DNA from: Excoecaria cochinchinensis | Taxonomy: Eukaryota; Streptophyta; Magnoliopsida; Malpighiales; Euphorbiaceae | NCBI GenBank assembly: GCA_947683425.1 | Contig: CANTUQ010000055.1 | Span: 2,654,001-2,718,000, forward strand | Length of the DNA: 64,000 bases | Reading direction: 5' to 3' | Shown here: positions 37,012 through 50,053 of the stretch, piece after piece | Layout: every line of letters starts with the position of its first letter | Position numbering within the stretch: position 1 is the stretch's first letter | The notes under the pieces: generated by a model | Seen by the model: the letters and a program-made list of their open reading frames with translations, nothing else | Databases searched by the model: none | Told to the model about the DNA's origin: nothing | Program-made: the position numbers and the translations under genes

Positions 37012-39910
37012 TGTAACACCCCGCCATCCCCGTTGGAAGGATACCGGAGTGCCACGCGGGCAAACACATATAATCATATACATTTACACATGTATAAATA
37101 AATAAAAGGAAACCAAATGAGATTTAAAGAAACTTTAATCATTTAATAATAAAATCCTGGTTACATATAACATGTATCGATATCGCTTTACAAAAAGGCT
37201 CGTAAGCATATACATATACAAAAATATACTTGTTTCTTTACAAAAGATTCATTTTGCTATACAGAAACCATGTACAAAAATATAACAGCGGAAGACTTCA
37301 AAAGTACAACAACTTCATCCAAAAAGACTCCTAGTGGCCGACCCGCAGATATCAGACTCCAAATCCAAATTCGCCACCTGCACGGGAAAAGAGCCCGTGC
37401 TAAGCGATAACGCTTAGTGGGGAAAAACAAAACAAACTAACAATATGCATATACAATATTTACAACAATACTATAATCTCATCCCAACCATACACATACA
37501 TTACAAGTAATTAACTATTAAAACATAATGAAAATTCTACATATTTCTCACCATTGCAAATACATATACACTCAAGGTATATAAACACAAAGTTATACTA
37601 TATTTCATATACAACATATACCTTTAATCTTGTCAATAAACATCTCAACATATATATCACATATAAACATGTAGCCTGATTAGTCTGAAATACTCTCTAG
37701 AAGTGGATACGGTCATTTGGATACTGATTGAACACAGTATCCCAAGCATATAGAGACATGAGTCTCAAACATGTAATTTTCATATAGAGACCGAGGTCTC
37801 ACTTTATTTCCATATAGACCAAACATGGTCGAAACAAGGATCCAAACGGACCCGCATATATCATTTTATCATATAGCAGCTGCACACACACTCTGACCTA
37901 AGTAAGCGCTTACTTATCCACTACTATGACCATTCAGGCTCGAATAAATACAACTCAATAATTCATGTATTCATGTACATTGATCAAAATCAGAGACATA
38001 TACATATATTCAAATATTAATTACAACTAAATACAAATACATATTTCACATATACATGTATCTAGATCAAATTCAGAAATATTTTAAATACATCCAGTAT
38101 CAACTATTGGAGGCCGAAGTACAATAATTCACATTCAAGACCATTTATGTTCATGTAAAATATAAACTAGTAAATTATGTACATTAATTATTTAATCAAG
38201 TATACGACTTAATATTTCACATATCATATCATGTGAATTTCATTAAATACTAACTTATATTTCATATATACTTGTATAATAATCAAATTCAGAAACATTT
38301 AAACATATAAATATTAACTATAGAAGGTAATAAGAACAAATAGCTCATATGGAAAAAGTCCCTGTTAAATAAACTATAAACATGTAAGTCATGTACATTA
38401 ATTATTAATCATATATACAAAACCCAATATTAAGCAATTATTAAAACACAATACAGATTTAAAATCAAATATTTGTCATGTAGTGCAAAAACCCTTAAAA
38501 CTGTAGTTCAAATCTTAAAAACCCAAACATTTAATAGGTGTTGAAAACCCTTTAAACCAGAAGTTAAAAATCATGCTTTTAGGAAAACTGGACAGCAAGC
38601 AGAAGCCAGTCACGTCGTCACCACTGGTCACGTCCCGTGACGCTGGCTTCACGCGAGCTCCACGCAAAACAGCAAGCAAGAACAGGCGGTCACGCGTGAC
38701 CATCGGTCACGTCTCGTGACGCCTGTGAGGAGAGAGGGAAACAGAAGAAAAATCACGAGAAGGAGACAGGCGAGGTCGCGAGGCGTGATGCTTCATCACG
38801 TCGCGACTTCCCACAGGGAGGAAGGTCACGGCGTGATGCTTCATCACGTCTCGTGATCCTCCTCTCACAGACTTCTCCTTCTCCCAACTTCTCAGATAAG
38901 GGGATCACGGCGTGATGCCCCATCACGTCGCGTGACCCTCTACAGGGAAGAGGGTCACGGCGTGATGCTCCATCACGTCACGTGATCCTCCTCTCACACA
39001 ACTTCTTCTTCTCCAACAGATTTCCAGAATTCCCCAGAAGGAAAACGTGAAAAACCAGAAAGTTCAGAAAACAGAGTAATTCAAAAATTCAAACTCCACT
39101 TTATCAAAAACCATTTTTCATGCAATCATGATTCGAATACATACCTTCAAGTCTCCAGAGCACATTCACAGCTATTATAACACAAATAGTACATTTTCAC
39201 AATTAAAACAGAGGCAAAGTCAGAAGTTCAACTTCCCAGGAATCCACCTTCAACTCATACATATTCATCTTCTTATAACACTCACATTAACCTTTTCTAC
39301 AGGAATCATATATATATACAGTACATATTTCATGCATTTCAATACACAAACATATACAAACGCATTAATACCAACAATAAAAGCAGGATCCAAATTGAGG
39401 AAAACAAACAGTCCCAAACCTGTTACTGAAGTTCCCTAAAACGTCCACTGCTTCTCAATTCACAACCTTCTCTTTCCCTTTATCTATCTTCCTCTTCTGA
39501 ACTTCAAAGCTTAAAACCCTAGCTCCCAATAACAGAACACGCATGCAAAAGAGAAAAGAACAGCAAAATGGAGAGGATTGGTATGGCCAACGTGAGAGAA
39601 AGCAAAAGAGAGAGGAAAACTTTAGTCTGTAGGTTTCCAGCACTAACACAACCAGACCTCTCTCTTCCCTCACCCACGTGCACACACACACTCTCCACTT
39701 GGCACACATGCACGAATTCACAGTTCCACTCACCCCTCTTTTACCACTTTAATCCTTGTCAAATTACCTTCCACTCACTCAAATAAATTCTGCCATCAAA
39801 TACTTTTAATTCTTGCAATAAAATCCTCATTTACTAGAAAACTACTCAATTACCCTTAATTGCCCAATTAAAATCGTTAAATCCAATTAAGCCACTTGTG
39901 GGGTGTGACA
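37012..39910 (-). repeat. Element I 3' LTR (2899 bp)
   Basis: TGTAACACCCCGCC to GGGGTGTGACA. Double hairpin at 37381-37417; GC island with TCACGGCGTGATG/CATCACGTC words at 38608-39000. Confidence 0.93.
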
Positions 39911-40511
39911 ACTCTCTCCCCCTTAAGAAAATTTCGTCCTCGAAATTTCCTCGCTAATCACTTGTAGATAAACTTTAAACAAATCTCTGAATCGCTATCA
40001 CTTATACCATATAACTATCACATCATGTACACTCCACACTTTCCTTAACACACTACACTCTAATCCATATACCTTTTCTAATCATCAAGTATTCGATGTA
40101 TATCCTGTCAGCTTCTTTCAGTGAAGTGCATACAATGATGCTGTTCACAGACAAATGAGGGATGCGGATGAAATGATCATGTAATGATTTATGTATGCGA
40201 GATGATGCGAAAATGCAATGTAAGCTACTATAATGCACTTTTCCCATCCCCATGTTTCACTATGCTTATGTGCACACGATTTCAAGAAGATAGCTGACAG
40301 GAATACAGAGTGTCACCTCGAACTCTTATCAATTCACATCTACTACTGCCTCGTCTATACTCTCACGCGAGTCGGACTCCATCTATACTTTACACAAACG
40401 ACATCTGCATTAGGCCACTATACAAAAATGACTCTCATGTATAGACTTGACTCACACCAAAACAATCACAACATAACCCAGAACCACCAAACCTGGGCTC
40501 TGATACCAAGC
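39911..40511 (-). other. Element I internal region (601 bp, non-coding)
   Basis: From the left: PPT (minus AAGGGGGAGAGAGTTG) and the pol-tail remnant AATTTCGAGGACGAAATTTT, about 300 bases of sequence with no recognisable coding, then a leader like that of A. The PBS TGGTATCAGAGCCCAGG is at 40494-40510. No frame of interest. Confidence 0.85.
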
Positions 40512-43411
40512 TGTAACACCCCGCCATCCCCGTTGGAAGGATACCGGAGTGCCACGCGGGCAAACACATATAATCATATACATTTACACATGTATAAATA
40601 AGTAAAAGGAAACCAAATGAGATTTAAAGAAACTTTAATCATTTAATAATAAAATCCTGGTTACATATAACATGTATCGATATCGCTTTACAAAAAGGCT
40701 CGTAAGCATATACATATACAAAAATATACTTGTTTCTTTACAAAAGATTCATTTTGCTATACAGAAACCATGTACAAAAATATAACAGCGGAAGACTTCA
40801 AAAGTACAACAACTTCATCCAAAAAGACTCCTAGTGGCCGACCCGCAGATATCAGACTCCAAATCCAAATTCGCCACCTGCACGGGAAAAGAGCCCGTGC
40901 TAAGCGATAATGCTTAGTGGGGAAAAACAAAACAAACTAACAATATGCATATACAATATTTACAACAATACTATAATCTCATCCCAACCATACACATACA
41001 TTACAAGTAATTAACTATTAAAACATAATGAAAATTCTACATATTTCTCACCATTGCAAATACATATACACTCAAGGTATATAAACACAAAGTTATACTA
41101 TATTTCATATACAACATATACCTTTAATCTTGTCAATAAACATCTCAACATATATATCACATATAAACATGTAGCCTGATTAGTCTGAAATACTCTATAG
41201 AAGTGGATACGGTCATTTGGATACTGATTGAACACAGTATCCCAAGCATATAGAGACATGAGTCTCAAACATGTAATTTTCATATAGAGACCGAGGTCTC
41301 ACTTTATTTCCATATAGACCAAACATGGTCGAAACAAGGATCCAAACGGACCCGCATATATCATTTTATCATATAGCAGCTGCACACACACTCTGACCTA
41401 AGTAAGCGCTTACTTATCCACTACTATGACCATTCAGGCTCGAATAAATACAACTCAATAATTCATGTATTCATGTACATTGATCAAAATCAGAGACATA
41501 TACATATATTCAAATATTAATTACAACTAAATACAAATACATATTTCACATATACATGTATCTAGATCAAATTCAGAAATATTTTAAATACATCCAGTAT
41601 CAACTATTGGAGGCCGAAGTACAATAATTCACATTCAAGACCATTTATGTTCATGTAAAATATAAACTAGTAAATTATGTACATTAATTATTTAATCAAG
41701 TATACGACTTAATATTTCACATATCATATCATGTGAATTTCATTAAATACTAACTTATATTTCATATATACTTGTATAATAATCAAATTCAGAAACATTT
41801 AAACATATAAATATTAACTATAGAAGGTAATAAGAACAAATAGCTCATATGGAAAAAGTCCCTGTTAAATAAACTATAAACATGTAAGTCATGTACATTA
41901 ATTATTAATCATATATACAAAACCCAATATTAAGCAATTATTAAAACACAATACAGATTTAAAATCAAATATTTGTCATGTAGTGCAAAAACCCTTAAAA
42001 CTGTAGTTCAAATCTTAAAAACCCAAACATTTAATAGGTGTTGAAAACCCTTTAAACCAGAAGTTAAAAATCATGCTTTTAGGAAAACTAGACAGCAAGC
42101 AGAAGCCAGTCACGTCGTGACCACTAGTCACGTCCCGTGATGCTGGCTTCACGCGAGCTCCACGCAAAACAGCAAGCAAGAACAGGCGGTCGGCGTGACC
42201 ATCGGTCACGTCTCGTGACGCCTGTGAGGAGAGAGGGAAACAGAAGAAAAATCACGAGAAGGAGACAGGCGAGGTCGCGAGGCGTGATGCTTCATCACGT
42301 CGCGACTTCCCACAGGGAGGAAGGTCACGGCGTGATGCTTCATCACGTCTCGTGATCCTCCTCTCACAGACTTATCCTTCTCCCAACTTCTCAGATAAGG
42401 GGATCACGGCGTGATGCCCCATCACGTCGCGTGACCCTCTATAGGGAAGAGGGTCACGGCGTGATGCTCCATCACGTCACGTGATCCTCCTCTCACACAA
42501 CTTCTTCTTCTCCAACAGATTTCCAGAATTCCCCAGAAGGAAAACGTGAAAAACCAGAAAGTTCAGAAAAAAGAGTAATTCAAAAATTCAAACTCCACTT
42601 TATCAAAAACCATTTTTCATGCAATCATGATTCGAATACATACCTTCAAGTCTCCAGAGCACATTCACAGCTATTATAACACAAATAGTACATTTTCACA
42701 ATTAAAACAGAGGCAAAGTCAGAAGTTCAACTTCCCAGGAATCCACCTTCAACTCATACATATTCATCTTCTTATAACACTCACATTAACCTTTTCTACA
42801 GGAATCATATATATATATACAGTACATATTTCATGCATTTCAATACACAAACATATACAAACGCATTAATACCAACAATGAAAGCAGGATCCAAATTGAG
42901 GAAAACAAACAGTCCCAAACCTGTTACTGAAGTTCCCTAAAACGTCCACTGCTTCTCAATTCACAACCTTCTCTTTCCCTTTATCTATCTTCCTCTTCTG
43001 AACTTCAAAGCTTAAAACCCTAGCTCCCAATAACAGAACACGCATGCAAAAGAGAAAAGAACAGCAAAATGGAGAGGATTGGTATGGCCAACGTGAGAGA
43101 AAGCAAAAGAGAGAGGAAAACTTTAGTCTGTAGGTTTCCAGCACTAACACAACCAGACCTCTCTCTTCCCTCACCCACGTGCACACACACACTCTCCACT
43201 TGGCACACATGCACGAATTCACAGTTCCACTCACCCCTCTTTTACCACTTTAATCCTTGTCAAATTACCTTCCACTCACTCAAATAAATTCTGCCATCAA
43301 ATACTTTTAATTCTTGCAATAAAATCCTCATTTACTAGAAAACTACTCAATTACCCTTAATTGCCCAATTAAAATCGTTAAATCCAATTAAGCCACTTGT
43401 GGGGTGTGACA
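40512..43411 (-). repeat. Element I 5' LTR (2900 bp)
   Basis: Near-identical to 37012-39910. Hairpin at 40881-40917, with one stem base changed (TGCTTAG for CGCTTAG). GC island at 42108-42490. A short TA array lies near 42808-42819. Confidence 0.93.
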
Positions 43412-44127
43412 AAAATACACTTTTATATACAACATAAAAATAATACACTAAATAAAGTATAGTAATTAAGAAATGCAAACCACATTACAAGAGCCTTTAA
43501 TTCCCGCTCCTCCAGCCCGCTCGGTAATATCACTCAAGGTAAAAAATTGGGGGCCATAAAAAGAATAATGGAATAAAATTATTAGTCAATCAAGTAATAT
43601 GAACAAACAATTAATTAAATAAATTAAGCCATTTAAATAATCAAATACACAATCAACCGGAAAATATGGCAATCAATTAAGCTAATTAAATATAAACAAT
43701 CAATTAAATACAAATGACTAATTAAATTAATTAAGTCTAAATAGTCGATTAAATCAATTTAATATAAATAATCTATTAAATTGATTAAATATAAACAATA
43801 ATAATAAAAAATAATTAAGCAATTAATTAAAAAAAATAAATAATATAAACAACCAATAAATAAATTAAACAAATGAAACAATCAGTTAAACATTCCATTA
43901 AAGAAATTAAAGAAATTGATCCATTATTTAAATTAATTAAATATGAATAATCAAATAATAATAATAATAATAATATAAAATAATAAACGTAAAATAATAG
44001 AATAGGATTTGTAATAAATAAAAGAAAGGTGAAGTGAAAAGATTTAAAACAACAAAAGATGGCAAAAGTGAGAGGAAAGGAAAATGCAGTGAAAAAATGT
44101 AAAAGAAATAAGTAAGTGGGGTGAGGC

Positions 44128-44235
44128 ATTCACGACTCGTGAATGGCATTCACGACTAGTGAATGCTATTCACAAATCGTGAAGGACATTCATGACTCGT
44201 GATTGTCATTCACGAGTCGTGAAAGGCATTTACGG
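44128..44235. repeat. TTCACGACTCGTGAA palindrome array in LTR H
   Basis: About six copies of a near-perfect 15-base inverted repeat, TTCACGACTCGTGAA and variants, spaced about 19-20 bases apart. Confidence 0.85.
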
Positions 44236-44955
44236 CTCATGCAATCCGAAAGGGAAGTTGAGGTTTTCTGACGGGTCCGATCGATTCAACTGCTCAATCC
44301 GGATGGGGAAAATAAAATTCGATCAGGAAAACATAATACAAGCAAGAACAATAGTAAAATCCGATTGGCAACCAAAAGCAAGCAAAACAAAATCACTGAC
44401 ATTAAAGAAATGGAAGAACAGTGGTGAACAGAGGAAGAAGAACGGGCTATCAGATATGGCAAAATAAGATTGAAACATGCAAAATATTACAACTAGCATG
44501 CTAATATATTCATCATAACCACAAACACACAATCAACGGGTTAATAAGATCAAGCAATAATATATACAAAATATATATAATATATACAAAAAACAGAGCT
44601 TACCAGCTCAGCAAAACAAAGAAAAGAAACAAAAAGAAAGAAGAGAAGAGAAAGAAAATAAACAGGAGAGGCGGTTATTCAGTGTTTATCCTCAGATTTT
44701 TGACCTTTGATAGGCAAATGAAGTTCCTGATGAAAGTTAAAATAGAGACTTGAAAAACTCTTGATGAAAGTTACGTTAAAAGAAAACAAAAGGTGATTGA
44801 ATCTCCAACTCAAGAATTGGTTTCCTGAGCTTAAGGGACAATCTGAGAATGCCTATTGAGAAACAAGAATTATTTTCTTGCTCTCAGAGTTTTTCTTTCT
44901 TTCTGTGTTTCTACTCCCACTTTCCCGTTCCTCTCCAATGCTCTCTCTAATCATT

Positions 44956-44977
44956 CCCCCCCCCCCCCCCCCCCCCC
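44956..44977. repeat. Homopolymer C22
   Basis: Twenty-two consecutive C bases. Length may be unreliable in assembly. Confidence 0.8.
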
Positions 44978-45672
44978 TCTCTTTTGCTTTCACTTCTCTT
45001 TAAATGCATTTGACAGGAATAGTTACTTTTTTCCTACCAAATCCCACATAAAACCATATTTTCAAACCAAATCTCCATGAAAAATGGAAGGGGAGATCAG
45101 GAGTGCGTGAGGAAGGTGAGAGACAATCTCTCCCATAAGTTGGGCCTCACGTGGAGAGGCAGTATCTCACCAACATGAGTTGGGCCTCACGTGGAGAGGC
45201 AGTATCTCACCAACATGAGATGGGCCTCACCCTACAGGCCCCCAAAACTGGTCTTCTTATTCTTCTTCTTCTTCTTTTTATTTACATGCATGAATTAAAT
45301 AAAGCAAAATGAAAAATATTTTATCGAGGAAACCATTACTTCCATTTGTCTATTCGCCCGTGAACGGGCATTATTTTCATCACTGGGTAACTTCGGTCTG
45401 AGCTGCCTCAGGACGCGGTGTCTGCAGTTGCCCATAGTTTTGGGGAATGTAGTGCCTACGTGCCTAGGTGAGCCAAAACTCAAAGAAAGAAAGAAGAAGA
45501 GCGTACTTGAGGCAGCTGTCTTCCTGGTCATGAGAATGTACCGAGTCTTCTCCAGACTAACAAAATGTGAGAATTGCTCTTCTGAGCTGCACTGAGTCAG
45601 CTCTAGACTTACAAAGTGCGAGGCTTTTATCTTCTGATGGTGATGTGCCGAGTCTGCTCCAAACTTACAAAA

Positions 45673-45905
45673 TGCAGGATATATCCTCCGCAGAGGGCTG
45701 CACCTAGTCGCTGACAAGACTACCAAAAATGCAGGAGATATCCTCGGCAGAGGACTGCACCGAGCTGCTGACAAGGCTATAAAAAGTGCAGGAGATATCC
45801 TCCGCAGAGGACTGCACCGAGCCGCTGATAAGGCTATAAAAAGTGCAGGAGATATCCTCTGCAGAGGACTGCACCGAGCCGCTGACAAGGCTATAAAAAG
45901 TGCAG
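45673..45905 (-). repeat. 57-bp minisatellite near the 3' end of element H
   Basis: TGCAGG recurs at 45673, 45730, 45787, 45844 and 45901, a unit of exactly 57 bases. It includes ATATCCTCCGCAGAGGACTG, itself partly palindromic (CCTCCGCAGAGG). A 210-residue minus frame across it is only the translated repeat. Confidence 0.9.
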
Positions 45906-46256
45906 GAGAAATCGATTTGCCTCTCAAGAGAAATCGAAAGAAATAACTAGAGTAGACTTTATTTTGTTCGGCTGAATGTTAATGATGAGTTAAAACTGTC
46001 CTTGACTGGCTTTTGCGTGTGTAGCCTTCTTTTGGACCTTTCCTGCAAAACTGTGTGCATAGGAAAATATGCAAGGGACTATGCATGCAAGTGTAAATGG
46101 CCATGTGCAGATGTTTGCTAAAGAATAGCATAAAATACATGCAGCAATGGATAGACTATGTCCTAGGTGGTTAGGGATCCATTGAGGATATGGCTTGGCC
46201 GCTCGCATTGTATGATGCCTCCTGAGGATCTAAGCAAATGTCATCTTGGCTTAGGG
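45906..46256 (-). other. Element H internal sequence left of solo LTR J
   Basis: Non-coding 3' region similar in part to K (CTATGTCCTAGGTGGT..., compare 55095-55125). It ends with TAGGG (46252-46256), the left duplication of J. Confidence 0.65.
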
Positions 46257-48139
46257 TGTAACACCCCAAATTGGGCCTAGTCGGAATCGGAAAGCTAAGT
46301 CAGTTAAGTGAAGGGTATTTCGGTAATTTATGCTTGAGAAAGTTTGGTTAATTAGGACTAAAGTGCAAAGAAAATAATTAATAAGATGTTAAGTGAGAAA
46401 TCATCTAGTGGAACATGTGTATGGTATTTAGGAAGTGATTGGATAAGATTGTGACACTTGGGTTTGTAGGATGATGACAAGTGGTTTATAGGGAATTGTT
46501 AGAGTGTGCTTGAAGTGTATGGAAGTAGGATGTAAGTGGGTTAAGAAATGCTATGGTGTGAGTGGTGTTTGGTGTATTGAAGATATTTATTCAAGAATTG
46601 TTTAAGTGTGTTTGGTGTATGGTGCATGTGTGAGTAAGTCAAAGTGGGCTTGTAATATTGACATGTGGGCCTATAGTAAGTGGACAAGTGGCTTTGGTAG
46701 GTATGCATTTAGTGTTAAAGTGAGACTAAGTGTAAGGAAAAAAGGAGTTCCCGTTTTTGGTCCTCTCATCCTCCATATTCTCCATTTTCTTTTCCTTTTT
46801 CCCTTTCTTTGTTCAATCTCTTGGTTTTGAGGGAATTAGAAGTGATTTGGTGGGGCTTAAGAAGTAAGATTGAAGAGGTAAGTGGTTAGTGTTTAGTTAT
46901 TTATGCTTTGATCTTATTTTCCTTCTAGATTTACTTTTGATGTGGGATCTAGGATATGGATTAAGAATAATTTTCTGGGTTTGTTGTGCAAGGAATTGGT
47001 GTTGAGAAAAAGAAGAAAGGAAAAGAGAAGGTAAGAGAGTGAAGAGCAAATTGGTTGAGCTTGATTTCCAGGTTTGGGAACTTTCTTTTATCTGTATATG
47101 AATTCTTATATATTCATGTATGATATAATCTTCTTGAGTGTGTTGTGATGATTTGTGATGATGGTAGTGAGTGTTGGCTCAAATGACTTATTGGTGCATG
47201 TGAATAGGTTTTGGGTGAAAAACTGGATTAGAATTCACTGGACCTTTCTTCGGTTATTACACTGTTTTGGGAGTTTTAGAACTCTAAATCATTCGATTCT
47301 TGAACCATTAGAACCATGAATACCATTACTTTAAATGTCTCAGAAATAGTCTTGGACAAATTCTCGCTCTAAGACATCGAAAAATTGATTACAAATGTAG
47401 TGTCCCTGTTGTGTCGGGTTGTTTGACCAGTATGGGTTGTGGAGTGCATATCTGGAGTTGTAGACATCCAATTGATGTGAAACTTGTTTCATTTGAAAGC
47501 TAAGACGTAGGATAACATTTTTTAAGAAGACAACTTTTTCTAAAAATGAGGTTTAGAGGTCGGTTTTCACGACATTAATTTGTAGTAAAAAGCAGTTTGT
47601 TAGGGGAGCTGAAGCGAGCCTCTGTCGCGAGCGCGACAAGGGTCGCGACCTCGCGACAGAAAAGTATGTTTTGAGCCTTTTTTTTTCTCTATTTTTGAGT
47701 CTAGGGTTGACCCGGATCAATCCCGTATCTTTCCCATCAGTTATTATGCATGTTTAGGGTAATTAAATGGCTATATAAGTAATTATCGTCGGGAAAATTT
47801 AGGAGTATGCTTAAGATTGATGATTAGCTAGTATATAATAGTAGATATATCTTGGTGAAGGATGAGGATTAATATGTGTTGATAACATGAGTAACCTAAG
47901 CATGAATGCAATTAACGTGGGTGCAATTGATGAATAATACTGTTATTATAGATTGTGTAAATGAATATTGTTGGTAGCATGTTTTGTTGAAATTTTTATA
48001 CGAATGTTGGATTTATGTTGTTAATGATGTGTAACTTGCTGGAGATGAGGTAAGAGACCTTGGGATGTGTTTTGTGTGGTTGTGGATGAGTTTGAGGAAG
48101 GAAAGATTTGCAAAATTCTGCAGATTTTTGGAATCATGA

Positions 48140-48505
48140 CTCTGTCGCGATCGCGACATTGTCGCGAGCGCGACAGAGACCGATGATTCGGATGTTGTGC
48201 CATCGCGAGCATGCGACGCAGTCGCGAGCCCGCGATAGCAATAGCTTGTCTGCTCTCTGTCGCGAGCGCGACAACCGTCGCGATCGCGACAGAGCACATT
48301 GTTGGCCTGTGCTATCGCGAGCACGCGACTTGTCGCGACCCCGCGATAGCAATACTTGTCCTCTGTCGCGATCGCGACAACATCGCGAGCGCGACAGAGC
48401 CAGGCCCTTCTCTCCTTCCCGCGATCGCGAAGTCCGTCGCGAGTGCACAGCGAAGAGACTATGGTCTCTGTCGCGAGCGCGACAGGCATCGCGAGCGCGA
48501 CAGAT
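48140..48505 (+). repeat. TCGCGAGCGCGA palindrome island in solo LTR J
   Basis: About a dozen CTGTCGCGAGCGCGACAG or ATCGCGA variants, alternating with spacers of 20-40 bases. The repeats are strongly self-complementary. Confidence 0.88.
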
Positions 48506-49635
48506 GTGTTGTGTTAAATTTGTTTTCTTTGGTGATTTTAATGTTTGAATTCCGAACTTGTGGCACTTTTAGGTTTATAATTGGACTATTTTGTGAAGTA
48601 TTTTAATATAATTGGATGTACTATGCATATCTATACTTATGATCTTTCTCTAAGATTATTATGATATGCTTAAGTGTAAATTGTATGATGCATTACTGAC
48701 TTTATGATTTCATTCATATGTCTCACCTATGGCTGATTATGTATAATGATATAAATTATGTGATGTGAGATATGATTTGTATGATGCATGACCTGCGAGA
48801 GTCAGTCTAGCGGATAGTTAGGCATGCCTAATAGAGTCTACGTATGTGTAGCTGCAGCGCCCCTTTGAACGATTTGGACCCTGATCAGGTCCCCGAATGG
48901 TTCCTCGCGAACCCCTATAATGTGTATGTGTATGGATCTTGTTTAAGGTCCTGTTCAATGAAATGTTGCCTTCCGACTTGTACCTGTATGGTACATTATA
49001 TTATGTGTTCGATTCGTACCCGTAAGGTACCATTCAGTACTCGTTATCCACTATTGTGAGTCAGCAGGTGTATGATTTGTTATATCATGTTTATAAGTAT
49101 GCGGTTCTGATCAGTTATGATTATAGATATGTGAACTAATAAGTGCAGATTTATTGGCTCTCTGGAACACCGTGATTGGAATGCAATATCGTATTGTTAC
49201 TTATGTTAAGGATTAATGTTGCGCAACGGAAGTGTGATGGTATTGTGATTATGTATCTATGCATGATGTATTTTCAAAAGCTTGATTCTCCAACGTGTTC
49301 GGTAAATGTATGCAAATGAGGACCTGTACTAGTATAACGATACAAGTATTGGCATATAGGTGTATTAATACTGACCTGTAATGTATAGGTAGGTCTTGCA
49401 TGTGAAGTTATATGTAGTTATGCATGAATATACTTACATTTTGTATGATGATGTTGACTTGGTTTGTGTCGCACATAAGGATATGAATATGACAAGAAAC
49501 AATTGAATGCACAGCTATTATATGTAAACATATATATATTTCTCGGTAACAACTATGTGTGTATGAGATTTGCATGTGTTATGCCTCGACGACCATTGTG
49601 AATGGCCGTCCATATTATTATGTTTGTTTTCCCCA

Positions 49636-49674
49636 CTAAGCGTTATCGCTTAGCACGGGTTCTTTTATCCCGTG
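49636..49674 (+). other. Conserved double hairpin (solo LTR J copy)
   Basis: CTAAGCG-TTAT-CGCTTAG followed by CACGGG/CCCGTG, then CAGGTGGC. Same order in sense orientation as in A and I. Confidence 0.75.
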
Positions 49675-50053
49675 CAGGTGGCAGGTTTGCTTTTGTTCGG
49701 GTCACGCATCTGCAGAGTCAGCCACATAGGAGCTAGAAGTTTTGTATCTTGTTCAGCTTTTGTAATGTAGAATTTTTGTATATCGGTGTAATATGTATAA
49801 GTAATAATATGTAAAGAGAACGATGTAATATTTCAGACTCCTATTGTATGATTGTAAAATTGTAGATGTGTATGTTTTCGTTTAAAATATGCGCGGTTAT
49901 GAATATGTATGTTCAGATTTTTGCTCTTTAAAAGTTTTAATTCTTTCACAATTATATACGCTTCGTATCGTTTCTGTTCGGTAACACACCTACTCGTACG
50001 GCTTCCTACTTCCTTGCGGATGGGTTCGCCTACGTATGAGTTGGGGTGTTACA

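Larger units (their letters stand above)
37012..43411 (-). mobile_element. Element I: non-coding Tekay-like LTR retrotransposon
   Basis: LTRs of 2899 and 2900 bp flank just 601 bases with no gene. The target duplication AAAAT is exact on both sides (37007-37011, 43412-43416). PBS and PPT are intact and match A, and the leader next to the PBS is also shared with A (CATCTGCATTAGGCCACTA). By eye the LTRs differ at only about a dozen positions, so it inserted recently. It is a further-reduced relative of A and must use proteins in trans. It was inserted into the LTR of H. Confidence 0.93.
43412..45426 (-). repeat. Element H 3' LTR, second fragment
   Basis: Starts with the right copy of AAAAT. 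It is very AT-rich, then carries a six-fold CATTCACGACTCGTGAATGG-type inverted repeat island (44128-44235) and a C22 run (44956-44977), then ends GGTGTCTGCA before a degraded PPT (GTTGCCCATAGTTTTGGGG). Confidence 0.75.
46257..50053 (+). mobile_element. Element J: solo LTR, Tekay type (3797 bp)
   Basis: Begins TGTAACACCCCAA and ends TTGGGGTGTTACA, a perfect 13-base terminal inverted repeat. Flanking duplications are TAGGG at 46252-46256 and 50054-50058, so this is a complete solo LTR left by recombination between two LTRs. It contains a GC island (47620-47662 and 48140-48505) of GTCGCGAGCGCGAC and GTCGCGATCGCGAC palindromes and the conserved double hairpin at 49636-49674. The many Arg-rich frames in the island are artefacts. 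Confidence 0.93.

Noticed and set aside
39455..43287. Identical 92-, 72- and 64-aa frames in both LTRs of I
   Set aside because: Duplicate because LTRs are duplicates; they cover the CT-rich leader and lack any domain.
45295..45927. 210-aa frame with a repeated LFIALSAARCSP unit
   Set aside because: The unit is 19 residues, equal to the 57-bp minisatellite; no conserved domain.
48013..48606. Frames of 92-158 aa rich in SRARD/AIATE repeats
   Set aside because: Translation of TCGCGA palindromes in solo LTR J; open in many frames on both strands.
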